Below are positions 35,697 to 44,468 of a stretch of 64,000 bases of DNA, piece by piece. Every line of letters starts with the position of its first letter. Within the stretch, counting starts at the first letter, position 1. A program made the position numbers and the translations under genes. The notes beneath the pieces were generated by a model. The model was not told the origin of the DNA, ran no database searches, and saw only the letters and a list, made by a program, of their open reading frames with translations. The stretch is from an uncultured Gemmatimonadota bacterium (GTDB taxonomy: Bacteria; Gemmatimonadota; Gemmatimonadetes; Gemmatimonadales; Gemmatimonadaceae), in assembly GCA_903882745.1 (NCBI GenBank), contig CAIRYG010000003.1:271102-335101 (forward strand). Reading direction: 5' to 3'.

Positions 35697-36994
35697 AGCG
35701 TTTCTTGCTGAGTGTCGTATTGCTGTTCGTCGCGGTCCCAGGTGGCGCGCAGATTCAACGCGACACCGCGACGACGAGCTACACCGTCTCCGGCGTGAAA
35801 GTCATTCATCGACGCACGAATACGTCGATCGTCGTTGCGAATCTGTATCTGCTTGGTGGTGCGCGGCAGCTTACCCCCGCGACCTCGGGGATTGAGACCT
35901 TCTTGCTTGCGGTGACCGAGCGTGGCACCAAGGGCTATTCCCGAGATGTGCTGCGCCGCGCAATGGCGCGCACTGGGAGCGAGATCGGTGTGAGCCCTAA
36001 AGAAGATTGGACCGTCTTCGGGCTTCGCACCACCAAGACCGAGCTCGACTCGTCCTGGGCGATTTTCGCCGATCGCCTCATGCGCCCGAACATCGACACG
36101 AGCGATGTCGAGTTCATTCGTGATCAACTCGTCACGGGGATTCGTCAGCGGGCCGATAGCCCCGACGCCACGCTGGATTACCTCGCGGACAGCATCACGT
36201 TCGCGGGATCTCCCTTTGCGCTGGATCCTGTTGGGTCGGCCGCATCAGTTGCCAAGATCACCACTGCGCAACTTCGGGCGTATCACAAGAATGCGTTTGT
36301 GACGTCGCGCATGATGCTCGTTGTTGTGGGCGATGTGTCGCGCGAGAAGATCGAAGCATTGGTCAACAGGAGCATTGGCAAGCTTCCCGCCGGAACCTAT
36401 GCCTGGACCGCACCCGATACACTCGCCACGGCTCGGGCCGATGTGGTGTTTCTGCGCCGCCAGCTCCCGACGAATTATTTGCAAGGCTATTTCCTCGGTC
36501 CACGCGCCGATTCTCCCGATGCGGCGCCACTGCGTGTCGCCGCCGCGGTACTCTCTGGGCGGCTCTTCAGTGAGATTCGCAGCAAGCGGAATCTGACCTA
36601 CGCGGTGTCGTCAAGTTTCCGCGATCACGGAATCACGACGATCGGGTTGTATGTGACCACGAATGATCCCGAGCAGACCGTGTCCATTATGCGCAACGAA
36701 GTGCGGGCGCTCAAAGATCTCACGATCAACACGCAACTCCTGCGCCCGTTGATTCAGCAGTTCATTACCGAGTACTTCCTCGAAAACGAAACGATCGGGG
36801 CGCAGGCAGATTTCTTGGCGCGCAATCAGTTGTATCGCGGGGACTTCCGCGCAGCCGAACGGTTCGTCCAAGACCTGCGCAATGTGACGGGTTCTGATAT
36901 TCAACGCGTGATGCGCCGCTATTTCCAGAACGTCCGATGGGCGTACATCGGCGAGCCGTCGAAGATCCGCCGCGAACGGCTGCTCGATTTTTGA
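35693..36994 (+). CDS. M16 family protein, non-catalytic partner subunit
   Basis: This 433-residue protein has a signal peptide (cleavage near PGGAQ) and the M16 fold, but the zinc motif is replaced by SGIETFLLAVTERGT, without HXXEH. The conserved RSKRNLTYAVSSSFRDHG segment of the C-terminal M16 domain is intact (R-x-x-x-x-L-x-Y-A-V), as in substrate-gripping partner subunits. It overlaps the catalytic gene by 4 bp. The absent metal ligands mean it cannot hydrolyse peptides alone. Confidence 0.91.
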   Translation: MKRFLLSVVLLFVAVPGGAQIQRDTATTSYTVSGVKVIHRRTNTSIVVANLYLLGGARQLTPATSGIETFLLAVTERGTKGYSRDVLRRAMARTGSEIGVSPKEDWTVFGLRTTKTELDSSWAIFADRLMRPNIDTSDVEFIRDQLVTGIRQRADSPDATLDYLADSITFAGSPFALDPVGSAASVAKITTAQLRAYHKNAFVTSRMMLVVVGDVSREKIEALVNRSIGKLPAGTYAWTAPDTLATARADVVFLRRQLPTNYLQGYFLGPRADSPDAAPLRVAAAVLSGRLFSEIRSKRNLTYAVSSSFRDHGITTIGLYVTTNDPEQTVSIMRNEVRALKDLTINTQLLRPLIQQFITEYFLENETIGAQADFLARNQLYRGDFRAAERFVQDLRNVTGSDIQRVMRRYFQNVRWAYIGEPSKIRRERLLDF

Positions 36995-37001
36995 GTGACG
37001 C

Positions 37002-37592
37002 TTAGCGCGCCCGCGCTCTGAGCACGTCCCGCACGCCGTCGAGGGAGCCCCCGACGGCGTGCAGTGCAACCAGGGCATGATAGATCAAGTCAGCCGCCTC
37101 TTCCGTCGCGCGCGCGACATCACCATCGGCACACGCCGTGACGAACTCACTCGATTCTTCGCCAATCTTCTTGAGCCGAAGATTTCGGTCCGCAAACAAC
37201 TTGGCCGTGTAACTCGCCCCCGCGTCGGCGCCACGACGCGACGCAATCGTCTCGTCGAGCTCCCCCAGTTCCTCAGCGGCGCCATCACCAAAGCAGGTAG
37301 CGGCGCCTGTGTGACAGGCGGGGCCCGCCGATACGACGCGGGCGAGGATTGCATCGCGGTCACAGTCGGCAGTCAGCGATACGACACGCTGCACATTCCC
37401 GCTCGTGGCACCCTTGTGCCAGAGTCCACGCGTGCGCGAATGGTAGTGCATCTCGCCGGTCGTCAACGTCTGCTCGAGTGCTTCACGGTCAGCAAAGGCG
37501 ATCATGAGGACTTGGCCTGAGCGGGCGTCCTGTGTGACGACACTCACGAACCCGTTTCCTTTGGCGAAGTCCAGCGACGTGAGATCAAGCAT
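37002..37592 (-). CDS. hisI: Bifunctional PR-AMP cyclohydrolase / PR-ATP pyrophosphatase HisIE
   Basis: This 196-residue fusion performs steps 2 and 3 of histidine synthesis. The N-terminal HisI domain shows MIAFADREALEQTLTTGEMHYHSRTRGLWHKGATSGN, DCDRDAIL and a metal-binding CHTG. The C-terminal HisE domain has EESSEFVTACADGD and EEAADLIYHALVAL. The ATG at 37592 overlaps the hisN stop by 8 bp; the open frame from 37751 is a read-through. It is the last gene of the his operon and converges on the M16 gene pair. Confidence 0.95.
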   Translation of the reverse strand: MLDLTSLDFAKGNGFVSVVTQDARSGQVLMIAFADREALEQTLTTGEMHYHSRTRGLWHKGATSGNVQRVVSLTADCDRDAILARVVSAGPACHTGAATCFGDGAAEELGELDETIASRRGADAGASYTAKLFADRNLRLKKIGEESSEFVTACADGDVARATEEAADLIYHALVALHAVGGSLDGVRDVLRARAR

Positions 37593-38367
37593 TGGCGCTC
37601 GTGAGCAGAGCCCGCGCTTCCTGAGCGAGGGCTGCGTTAGTAGCGATAGCGTGTCCGCCGAACGGCGTTGCCGCGCCACTGATATCCGTAAACACACCAC
37701 CTGCTTCCGTGATAATCGGCTGAAAGCAGGCCACATCCCACGCATTCGCAATCGGATCGATCATGACGTCCGCGCGTCCCGTCGCGACCAAGAGATACCC
37801 GTAGGCATCGCCCCAGCTGCGGCACACCCCGGCGGCTTGTGAGAGACGATCCCACCCTGCTGCAGTAATGGGCGCGCAGATGGTGCGCGGGTCGGTGATC
37901 AACACCGTTCCCTCGCTGAGCACCGACGTGGTACTTACCTGGGCGCGACTCCCATTGTGCCACGCGCCACAACCATTGGCCGCGACCAGTGATTCACCAA
38001 CGGCCGGAAAGTTCGCCGCCCCGGCGAGTACGGTGTCACCCTCAACGACAGCGACCAACGAACCCCAGAGCGGAACCCCACGAACAAAGGCCTTAGTCCC
38101 GTCAATTGGGTCAATGATCCAGCGACGTCCAGTCTGACCACGAATCTCGCCAAACTCCTCGCCGAGCACCGCATCGCCCGGAAATCGCGCATTGATCCAG
38201 GCGCGGACTGCGGCTTCAGCGCCGCGGTCCGCAATCGTGACGGGGCTTCCGTCCTCTTTGGTCTCTACCGCGACGCCGGTGCGATAGTGCCGCAGTGCGA
38301 AGTCGGCCGCCAGCGCTGCCGCCTCACTCGCGGCCTGCATGAGCGATTCAATCGGCACGCGCGTCAT
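37585..38367 (-). CDS. hisN: Histidinol-phosphatase of the inositol-monophosphatase family (HisN)
   Basis: This 260-residue Mg2+ phosphatase removes phosphate from histidinol phosphate. It carries the IMPase signatures [19 protein letters not shown], the metal site [15 protein letters not shown] and the C-terminal [15 protein letters not shown]. Its place inside the his operon, and the lack of a HisB N-terminal phosphatase domain in the HisB here, make the histidinol-phosphate role firm by context. The ATG overlaps the hisF stop (ATGA, 38364-38367). Confidence 0.94.
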   Translation of the reverse strand: MTRVPIESLMQAASEAAALAADFALRHYRTGVAVETKEDGSPVTIADRGAEAAVRAWINARFPGDAVLGEEFGEIRGQTGRRWIIDPIDGTKAFVRGVPLWGSLVAVVEGDTVLAGAANFPAVGESLVAANGCGAWHNGSRAQVSTTSVLSEGTVLITDPRTICAPITAAGWDRLSQAAGVCRSWGDAYGYLLVATGRADVMIDPIANAWDVACFQPIITEAGGVFTDISGAATPFGGHAIATNAALAQEARALLTSANA

Positions 38368-39131
38368 GCGGCGACCTGTCGTACGGGAATGGTTGCATCG
38401 CGCATCGCGCCCTTGAGTGCTGCGATGCTCGTGACGCCATCATGGAGAATGCCGGCAACGAGGGCCGCATCGGCCTCCCCTGCGAGAATCGCGTCGCACA
38501 CATGGCTGGCATTGCCAGCACCACCACTCGCGATGACCGGCACAGACACCGCGTGCACAATCGCCCGAGTCAGCTCGAGATCGTAGCCGTCGCGTGCGCC
38601 ATCGCGATCAATGCTTGTCAGCAAAATCTCCCCTGCCCCGCGCGCAACAACCTCCCGTGCCCACGCAACAGCATCGAGTGCGGTCGCGGTGCGGCCGCCG
38701 GCGGTATACACCCGCCACCCAGTTCCCTCGCGCTTGGCGTCGATGCTCGCCACCACACATTGTGTCCCAAAGCGCTCCGCGCCCGCGGTGAAAATCGACG
38801 GATCGCGCACCCCTGCCGAATTCACCGCCACTTTGTCCGCGCCCGCGCGCAGCGCGAGGCCGATGTCCTCGACCGTGCGAATCCCTCCACCGATTGTCAG
38901 TGGAATAAACAACCGCTCCGCCGTGCGCCGCGCTAACTCAAACAAGGTCGCGCGCTCCTCATGCGTGGCCGTGATGTCCAGAAAGACGAGCTCGTCGGCT
39001 CCCTCGCGCTCGTAGCGCTCCGCAAGCTCCACGGGATCGCCCACATCGCGCAGGCCCACAAAGCCCGTGCCCTTCACCACGCGCCCGGCTTGTACATCAA
39101 GGCACACAATCAACCGCCGCGTCAGACTCAC
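38364..39131 (-). CDS. hisF: Imidazole glycerol phosphate synthase cyclase subunit HisF
   Basis: This 255-residue (beta/alpha)8 barrel closes the imidazole ring with ammonia from HisH. It begins [19 protein letters not shown] (catalytic Asp), then [52 protein letters not shown] (second catalytic Asp) and [13 protein letters not shown]. The GTG at 39131 overlaps the hisB stop (GTGA); the open frame to 39209 is read-through. It is one gene apart from hisA and hisB and three from hisH. Confidence 0.97.
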   Translation of the reverse strand: MSLTRRLIVCLDVQAGRVVKGTGFVGLRDVGDPVELAERYEREGADELVFLDITATHEERATLFELARRTAERLFIPLTIGGGIRTVEDIGLALRAGADKVAVNSAGVRDPSIFTAGAERFGTQCVVASIDAKREGTGWRVYTAGGRTATALDAVAWAREVVARGAGEILLTSIDRDGARDGYDLELTRAIVHAVSVPVIASGGAGNASHVCDAILAGEADAALVAGILHDGVTSIAALKGAMRDATIPVRQVAA

Positions 39132-39679
39132 GGCGCGCCCTGCTGCACCGACACCGAGCCCTTGGTGCTGAAGACACTCCCGGTATCCGTGAGTGCCTGA
39201 CGCAAGCAAAATCCGAGTGCTTTGAATGCCGCCTCAACAATGTGATGCCGGTCCTTTCCTCGGAACACCCGAATGTGCAGCGTAAACCGCGCGGCATCGC
39301 AGAACGAACGGAACCAATGCTCATACAACGAACTCGGCACGGGCCCCTGATAAAAGGGCCGGCCACCAGCGTCGAGCACCGCCTGCACGAGCGCTTCATC
39401 CATTGGGACGGTGCGCTCCCCGTAGCGCGCCGCACCCACGGGGACGATGCCCGCAATCGCTTGTCCCACGGTGAGCGCAACATCTTCAACAATGTGATGC
39501 CGAAGATCACCCGTCGCCGTCACGGTGAGGTCTACGCCACTGTACTTCGCGAGCGCGGTGAGCATGTGATCAAGGAACGGCACGGTGGTGCTGACCGTCG
39601 CGACGCCCGTGCCAATGCGCGCTTCCACACGGATCGTGGTCTCCTTGGTCGCACGTTCCACCACAGATGTCGGGTTCAT
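39128..39679 (-). CDS. hisB: Imidazoleglycerol-phosphate dehydratase HisB
   Basis: This 183-residue single-domain enzyme has the manganese-binding His-rich motifs [33 protein letters not shown] and [21 protein letters not shown]. It carries no fused phosphatase domain, consistent with the separate hisN in this operon. ATGA overlap with hisA at 39676-39679. It catalyses step 6 of the pathway. Confidence 0.96.
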   Translation of the reverse strand: MNPTSVVERATKETTIRVEARIGTGVATVSTTVPFLDHMLTALAKYSGVDLTVTATGDLRHHIVEDVALTVGQAIAGIVPVGAARYGERTVPMDEALVQAVLDAGGRPFYQGPVPSSLYEHWFRSFCDAARFTLHIRVFRGKDRHHIVEAAFKALGFCLRQALTDTGSVFSTKGSVSVQQGAP

Positions 39680-40389
39680 CGTCCGAACTCCTCCGCGACG
39701 GCGCGCGGGTCGAGGATGCCCGTGTACAGGGCCATGCCGAGCACTGCGCCGGCGACACCCATGTCATCGAGCGCACGCATTTCACCAATCGACGCGATGC
39801 CGCCGGACGCAAAGACCGGATGCGAACTCGCGTCCACCACGTCCTCCATCAAGCGCATATCGGTGCCGCCCATCAACCCCTCGCGATGCACGGCGGTCAC
39901 CAAGAACCCCGCGAGCGGCAACGCCGAGAACTCGTCCACGAAGTCCACCACACGGATACTCGTGTCCTTGGCCCAGCCTCGCGTGGTGATTTTCCGCTCG
40001 CGCACATCTGCAGCCACAATGATGTGCCCAGGGTGCGCATCGGCAATCTCAATGAGCCAATCGGTCTCCTCGATTGCCCGTGTCCCCACGACGACAAACC
40101 GCGCACCGTCGTCCAGCAACTCCTGCACGCGTTCAGCGGTGCGAACGCCACCACCCACCTGCGCTGGCGCTTCGTCGTCCTCGAGGAGCGCGCGGATTGC
40201 AGCGTGATTGTTGCCACGATTCGTCGCAGCGTCGAGATCGACGCAGTGTAGACGAGTGAAGCCGGTGCGTACCCACTCGCGCGCCACCTCAATTGGATTC
40301 TCGAGTCGCACGACCTCGTTGGCGTAGTCGCCACCAACAAGCTGCACAACTTTCCCTTCACGCAAATCAATGGCTGGAATGGCCAACAT
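39676..40389 (-). CDS. hisA: ProFAR isomerase HisA
   Basis: This 237-residue (beta/alpha)8 barrel isomerises ProFAR to PRFAR. It starts MLAIPAIDLREGKVVQLVGGDY (catalytic Asp), then LHCVDLDAATN, VGGGVRTAERVQELLDDGARFVVVGT and a C-terminal PVFASGGIASIGEMRAL. It lies 2 bp after hisH and overlaps hisB. Confidence 0.96.
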   Translation of the reverse strand: MLAIPAIDLREGKVVQLVGGDYANEVVRLENPIEVAREWVRTGFTRLHCVDLDAATNRGNNHAAIRALLEDDEAPAQVGGGVRTAERVQELLDDGARFVVVGTRAIEETDWLIEIADAHPGHIIVAADVRERKITTRGWAKDTSIRVVDFVDEFSALPLAGFLVTAVHREGLMGGTDMRLMEDVVDASSHPVFASGGIASIGEMRALDDMGVAGAVLGMALYTGILDPRAVAEEFGR

Positions 40390-40391
40390 GG

Positions 40392-40982
40392 TCAGAGAGA
40401 CTCGAGGAATAACTGAATAAAGCGCACGCCTGGCGCCGAGGATTTTTCAGGATGGAACTGCACGCCAACGGTACGCGCGGTGCGGACCGATGCCGGAAAA
40501 CGGTCATTCCCGTGTGATGACCAGGCACTCACCACCGACGAATCCGCGGGGCGGCAGACATAACTGTTCGCGTAATACGCCGTTTCAAGTTTTGCAGCGC
40601 GCAGATCGACGTCTGTGACATCGTCGAGGGTATTCCACCCAATCTGCGGGAGCTGCGGTGCATCAATCTTGGTCACACGCCCGCTGAACAGGCCGAGCCC
40701 CTCGCCTGCCCCTTCGTCGCTGGCCTCGAACATGAGCTGCATGCCCAGACAGATACCGATACACGGGAGTCCATCACGGAGCGCATCGCGCATGGCGTCA
40801 CGCGCCGGCGCGAGCGCTGCCGCTGCCGGCGCAAACGCACCGACGCCGGGGAGCACAAGGACATCCGTGGCGAGCGCCGCGCGCGGATCGGCCTCGAGCC
40901 GCACGGTACGCCCCTCCCCGCGCAGCGCTTTCGCCAGCGAGTGGAGGTTGCCCGCCCCGTAATCGAACAGCGTGATCTGCAT
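40392..40982 (-). CDS. hisH: Imidazole glycerol phosphate synthase glutaminase subunit HisH
   Basis: This 196-residue class I glutamine amidotransferase has the nucleophile elbow GICLGMQLMFE, LPGVGAF and the His-Glu pair in VGVQFHPEKSS. It supplies ammonia to HisF. The ATG at 40982 shares one base with the hisC stop (TGATG); the frame extends to 41030 but inside hisC. It lies between hisC and hisA. Confidence 0.96.
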   Translation of the reverse strand: MQITLFDYGAGNLHSLAKALRGEGRTVRLEADPRAALATDVLVLPGVGAFAPAAAALAPARDAMRDALRDGLPCIGICLGMQLMFEASDEGAGEGLGLFSGRVTKIDAPQLPQIGWNTLDDVTDVDLRAAKLETAYYANSYVCRPADSSVVSAWSSHGNDRFPASVRTARTVGVQFHPEKSSAPGVRFIQLFLESL

Positions 40983-42028
40983 CAGCGCACAGTGTCCATT
41001 GCGGCGAGGAGTCGCTCCATCATGGCCCATGGTCCGGCGGTGATTCGTAATGCACCGCCAATGCCAGGCAGCGACGCGAAGGCACGAATCCCAATGCCGC
41101 GCGCGCGCGCCGCTTCTGCGTATTCCACCGCACGTGCGGTGGGGACGCAGAGAAAATTCGTCGCCGACGGAAGTGCGACGAGTCCGCGCGTCGCCAACTC
41201 GGCGGCAACACGGTCACGATTCACCACCGCCTCAGCCGCACGCGCCACCACCCAGTCGTGATCGAGGGTCATCGCCGCAACGGCCGCGCGCTCCGCGAGT
41301 GCGTTGAGCTTGTAGGGCCCGCGCGACCGCTCAATCGTGGCGGTGATTTCCGGCGACGCGACGCCGTAGCCCACACGTAGTCCGGCGAGCCCGTAGGCTT
41401 TGGACAACGTGCGCGCTACGACCACACGACCGAGCGATGGCGCCTCGGCGATCAGTCCAGGATCGCCCGAAAACTCCACGTACGCTTCATCCAAAATCAC
41501 CAACCCCGGTGCCTCAGCGATCACGCGCCGAATGTCGGCCGCCGGCGTGCTCGTTCCCGTGGGATTATTCGGTTGGCACAAATAAATAATCCGCGCGCCG
41601 GTTGCGAGCAGCGCGTCGACGTCCATCGTATGCGACGCCGTCAACGGCACCGCGACAGGGGTCACGCCATTGATGCGACCGAACACCGGCAACATCACGA
41701 AGGTCGGATCGGGGTGCGCGATCGTGTCGCCCTGCGCCGCAAAGGCGCGGATCGCACAATCGAGGATGTCGTCCGAGCCATTGCCCGTCACCACACAGGA
41801 CGGAGCAATCCCGGCCTGTGCCGCCACCGTCTCCTTGAGAGACTGGCCATACAAATCCGGATACTCGGCGACATCCAACCCTGCGCGCAGCGCCGCCGCG
41901 GCGTGCGGCGGCGTGCCCCACAGATTGGTGTTGTCGGCGAGATTTACCTCGACCGCTGCTCCCGTGCGGTAAATCGGAATGGTGTCGAAACCGTCGCGGG
42001 GCAGTTCAGCTGGCGTGCGTTGCGTCAT
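40982..42028 (-). CDS. hisC: Histidinol-phosphate aminotransferase HisC
   Basis: This 348-residue PLP fold-type I aminotransferase has NTNLWGTPPHA, SCVVTGNGSDDIL, LCQPNNPTGTSTP, VILDEAYVEFSG, the Schiff-base lysine in VVARTLSKAYGLAGLRVGY and a C-terminal RITAGP. It acts at step 7. ATGA overlap with hisD at 42025-42028. Confidence 0.96.
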   Translation of the reverse strand: MTQRTPAELPRDGFDTIPIYRTGAAVEVNLADNTNLWGTPPHAAAALRAGLDVAEYPDLYGQSLKETVAAQAGIAPSCVVTGNGSDDILDCAIRAFAAQGDTIAHPDPTFVMLPVFGRINGVTPVAVPLTASHTMDVDALLATGARIIYLCQPNNPTGTSTPAADIRRVIAEAPGLVILDEAYVEFSGDPGLIAEAPSLGRVVVARTLSKAYGLAGLRVGYGVASPEITATIERSRGPYKLNALAERAAVAAMTLDHDWVVARAAEAVVNRDRVAAELATRGLVALPSATNFLCVPTARAVEYAEAARARGIGIRAFASLPGIGGALRITAGPWAMMERLLAAMDTVR

Positions 42029-43329
42029 GAGGCATTAATCCATTGACGGGCCGCCGCGGCATGACCGGGCAACCCTTCGGCATCGGCAAAGCGACCCACA
42101 TCGTCGGCAAGACGTCCCGCTGCCGCACGATCGATCACCTGCCAGGTGGTCCAACGATAAAAGTCGAGTGTCGAGAGCCCGGAATAGCTTCGTGCCATCC
42201 CGCCAGTGGGCAACACATGATTTGCCCCTGACATATAGTCGCCGAAAGACACGCTGCTCGCCTCCCCCACAAACACCGTTCCGGCATTGCGGAGTTCCGC
42301 CGCGACCGCGGAGGCGTCGCGTGTGGCGATGAGTGCATGCTCCGCCGCATAGAGCGTCCCGAAGGCGATTGCCTGGTCGCGCGTCCCCACGGTGATCACT
42401 CCCCCCTTGGCCGCGAACGATTCGCGTACAATGCGTTCCCGCGGCGTGAGTGGCACTAGTCGCTCAAGTTCCGCCAAGACTAACGGCGCAATCGCCGGTG
42501 CCCAGGTCACAAGAACCACCGAGGCCAGCGGATCGTGCTCCGCCTGCGCAATCATCTCCGTGGCAATCACCACGGGATCTGCCCATTCGTCGGCAATCAC
42601 CAACAACTCCGAGGGGCCCGCCGGCGCATCGATCGCCACGACTCCTGCGACCTGCAGCTTTGCTTCGGCAACATATGCGTTCCCTGGTCCTACAATCCGA
42701 TCCACCGCTGGAATCGTGGCTGTGCCGTAGGCCATCGCCGCAACGGCGCCGGCACCACCCACGGTGAACATCCGATCCACCCCAGCAAGCTCGGCGGCCG
42801 CCATCAACACGGCCGACGGGAGCCCTGACGCATCTGGCGGCGAGCACACGATCACCTCGCCCACGCCGGCCACGCGCGCCGGTACGGCGCCCATAAGCAA
42901 GCTGCTCGGATATGTGGCCCGCCCACCCGGCGCGTACACCCCAACGCGACCGAGCGGATCGGGACGCCGCCCAATGCGCACGCCGTCCGCGGTGACGACT
43001 TCACTGGCCACGGGCCGGAACGCCTCATGCACCGCGCGAATATTCGCGGCCGAACGTTCCAGTGCACGGCGGAGCGCGGGGTCGAGCGCGTCGAGTGCTA
43101 CGCGCCAGCGCGCACGCGGCACCTCGAGCGTCTCAAGTGTGACCCCGTCGAACTCGCGCGCATACGCGCGAAGCGCGGCATCGCCTTCCGTGCGCACTCG
43201 CTCGACCACGGCCGCGGTGCGCGTACGGATTCCCACATCACGACTGGTGGCGCGATCGAAAAGTGCGGCGCGTGCCGCATAGTTCAACGCCTCGAGCGGA
43301 CCGACTGCGGCAAAATGGACGCGACTCAT
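42025..43329 (-). CDS. hisD: Histidinol dehydrogenase HisD
   Basis: This 434-residue Zn2+/NAD+ enzyme catalyses the last two oxidations. Motifs include GVYAPGGRATYPSSLLMGAVPARVAGV, VDRIVGPGNAYVAEAK, DAPAGPSELLVIAD, AQAEHDPLASVVLVT (zinc ligand), SVSFGDYMSGANHVLPTGG and the C-terminal EGLPGHAAA. ATGA overlap with hisG at 43326-43329. Second gene of the operon, a common position. Confidence 0.97.
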   Translation of the reverse strand: MSRVHFAAVGPLEALNYAARAALFDRATSRDVGIRTRTAAVVERVRTEGDAALRAYAREFDGVTLETLEVPRARWRVALDALDPALRRALERSAANIRAVHEAFRPVASEVVTADGVRIGRRPDPLGRVGVYAPGGRATYPSSLLMGAVPARVAGVGEVIVCSPPDASGLPSAVLMAAAELAGVDRMFTVGGAGAVAAMAYGTATIPAVDRIVGPGNAYVAEAKLQVAGVVAIDAPAGPSELLVIADEWADPVVIATEMIAQAEHDPLASVVLVTWAPAIAPLVLAELERLVPLTPRERIVRESFAAKGGVITVGTRDQAIAFGTLYAAEHALIATRDASAVAAELRNAGTVFVGEASSVSFGDYMSGANHVLPTGGMARSYSGLSTLDFYRWTTWQVIDRAAAGRLADDVGRFADAEGLPGHAAAARQWINAS

Positions 43330-44189
43330 GCGGTGAGTCGCTCGATGCGTGTGAGCAGAATCCCAGCACCACCCAGCTTCTTGAGCTCACTGATCGTGCG
43401 GTACACGCCCTTGGCGTCTACCACCGCGTGCACGGCGACCATCACGCCGTCGTTCATCAGATCAATCACCGTGGGGCCTGTGATCCCCGGGAGTAGCGCC
43501 CGCACGTTGTCGAGCTGCGCACGCGGCACGTTCGCCATCAGGTAGCGCTTGCTGCGTGCCGCGACCACTGACTGCAGCGCCGAGGTCAGTTCATCGAGCG
43601 CGGCTGCGCGTCCGATGTCATCAGACGGTGTCGCGTGCGTGATCAGTCGCGCGGACGACTGCAGCACCAATGCAATCTCCTTGAGCCCGTTCACCTTGAG
43701 CGTACTTCCGGTGCTTGAGAGATCAACAATCAGATCGGCGATCCCCAGGTGCGGCGTCACTTCCACCGCGCCACTCACCGGGACCACTGTGATTGGTTTG
43801 CCCGCCTCGCGGAAGAACGCCCGCGTGAGATTCGGGAACACCGTCGCGATGCGCGGGGTGCCGGTGATTGCGTCGATCGATGGTACGCCACTCTCTTCAC
43901 GCGACGCGACCACTAAGCGACAACGCCCGAACTCCAGATCGAGGCGCGATGTGAGTGGCCGCTCCGATTCACGGACCAGATCCCAGCCCGTGATCCCGGC
44001 ATCGGCCGCGCCGTCGGCGACGAACTCTGGGATGTCCTGCGCGCGCACGAAGATCGCTTCGAACTCACCGCCGAGCGATGCGGTGAGTGAGCGTTCTGAG
44101 GTGGCGCGCACTTCGAGTCCGGCGTCGGCGAGGAGTTCGCGGCAGTCGAGGTTCAGGCGTCCTTTACTAGGCAGTGCGATACGAAGCAT
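43326..44189 (-). CDS. hisG: ATP phosphoribosyltransferase HisG (long form)
   Basis: This 287-residue enzyme commits ATP and PRPP to histidine synthesis. It begins LRIALPSKGRL, has VADGAADAGITGWDLV, VTPHLGIADLIVDLSSTGSTLKVNGLKEI (PRPP site) and a C-terminal ferredoxin-like domain ending ISELKKLGGAGILLTRIERL, which marks the long HisG form with its own histidine feedback domain, so HisZ is not needed. The ATG at 44189 is chosen; the frame is open to 44255 but crosses the attenuator hairpin. It is the first structural gene after the leader hisL. Confidence 0.96.
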   Translation of the reverse strand: MLRIALPSKGRLNLDCRELLADAGLEVRATSERSLTASLGGEFEAIFVRAQDIPEFVADGAADAGITGWDLVRESERPLTSRLDLEFGRCRLVVASREESGVPSIDAITGTPRIATVFPNLTRAFFREAGKPITVVPVSGAVEVTPHLGIADLIVDLSSTGSTLKVNGLKEIALVLQSSARLITHATPSDDIGRAAALDELTSALQSVVAARSKRYLMANVPRAQLDNVRALLPGITGPTVIDLMNDGVMVAVHAVVDAKGVYRTISELKKLGGAGILLTRIERLTA

Positions 44190-44214
44190 TATGGGGACCG
44201 GAAAAAGAGTGTCA

Positions 44215-44250
44215 CAAACAAAAGCGGCCCGTCCGGTGTTGGACGGGCCG
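44215..44250 (-). terminator. his operon attenuator (intrinsic terminator)
   Basis: Between the leader peptide and hisG the minus strand carries a perfect 10-bp stem CGGCCCGTCC / GGACGGGCCG (44241-44250 and 44225-44234) with a 6-nt loop, followed by CTTTTGTTTG. A leader segment ACGGGTCG (44317-44324) can pair with the first arm CGGCCCGT (44243-44250), giving a candidate antiterminator. The stem and T-rich tail are seen directly; the switch mechanism is inferred from the position and the His-rich leader. Confidence 0.85.
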
Positions 44251-44282
44251 AGCATTGGGCGGTGGAGTGTGTCGCCGAGTGG

Positions 44283-44381
44283 CTAGGCGGACATCCGGAC
44301 ACGCGCGTCAATGACACGACCCGTGGGGGCGTGATGATGATGGCGATGATGGACGAGCGTCCGGGCGTGTGTCTGGCGCAT
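44283..44381 (-). CDS. hisL: his operon leader peptide HisL
   Basis: This 32-residue ORF (ATG at 44381, TAG ending at 44283) contains seven histidines, six of them in the run HHRHHHH at residues 11-17. It lies between a near-consensus promoter and an intrinsic terminator in front of hisG. This is the layout of a transcription attenuator in which ribosome stalling at His codons, when charged tRNA-His is scarce, lets transcription continue into the operon. It is too short for usual gene finders. No clear Shine-Dalgarno sequence precedes the ATG; the transcript probably starts only a few bases upstream. Confidence 0.88.
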   Translation of the reverse strand: MRQTHARTLVHHRHHHHAPTGRVIDARVRMSA

Positions 44382-44391
44382 TGTGAGATGA

Positions 44392-44420
44392 AGTGTAGTG
44401 TCTTAGCGTGAATCGGTCAA
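44392..44420 (-). promoter_or_regulatory. Promoter of the his operon
   Basis: On the minus strand TTGACC (44415-44420) and TACACT (44392-44397) are separated by exactly 17 bp. The predicted start point falls within about 5 nt of the hisL ATG, implying a nearly leaderless leader-peptide message. The element lies in the 88-bp gap shared with the divergent DsbA-like gene. Confidence 0.7.
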
Positions 44421-44468
44421 CGTGAGCGCGTGAATGTGTGTTCGAGTGTCCTTGTGACGGGAGTCCGC

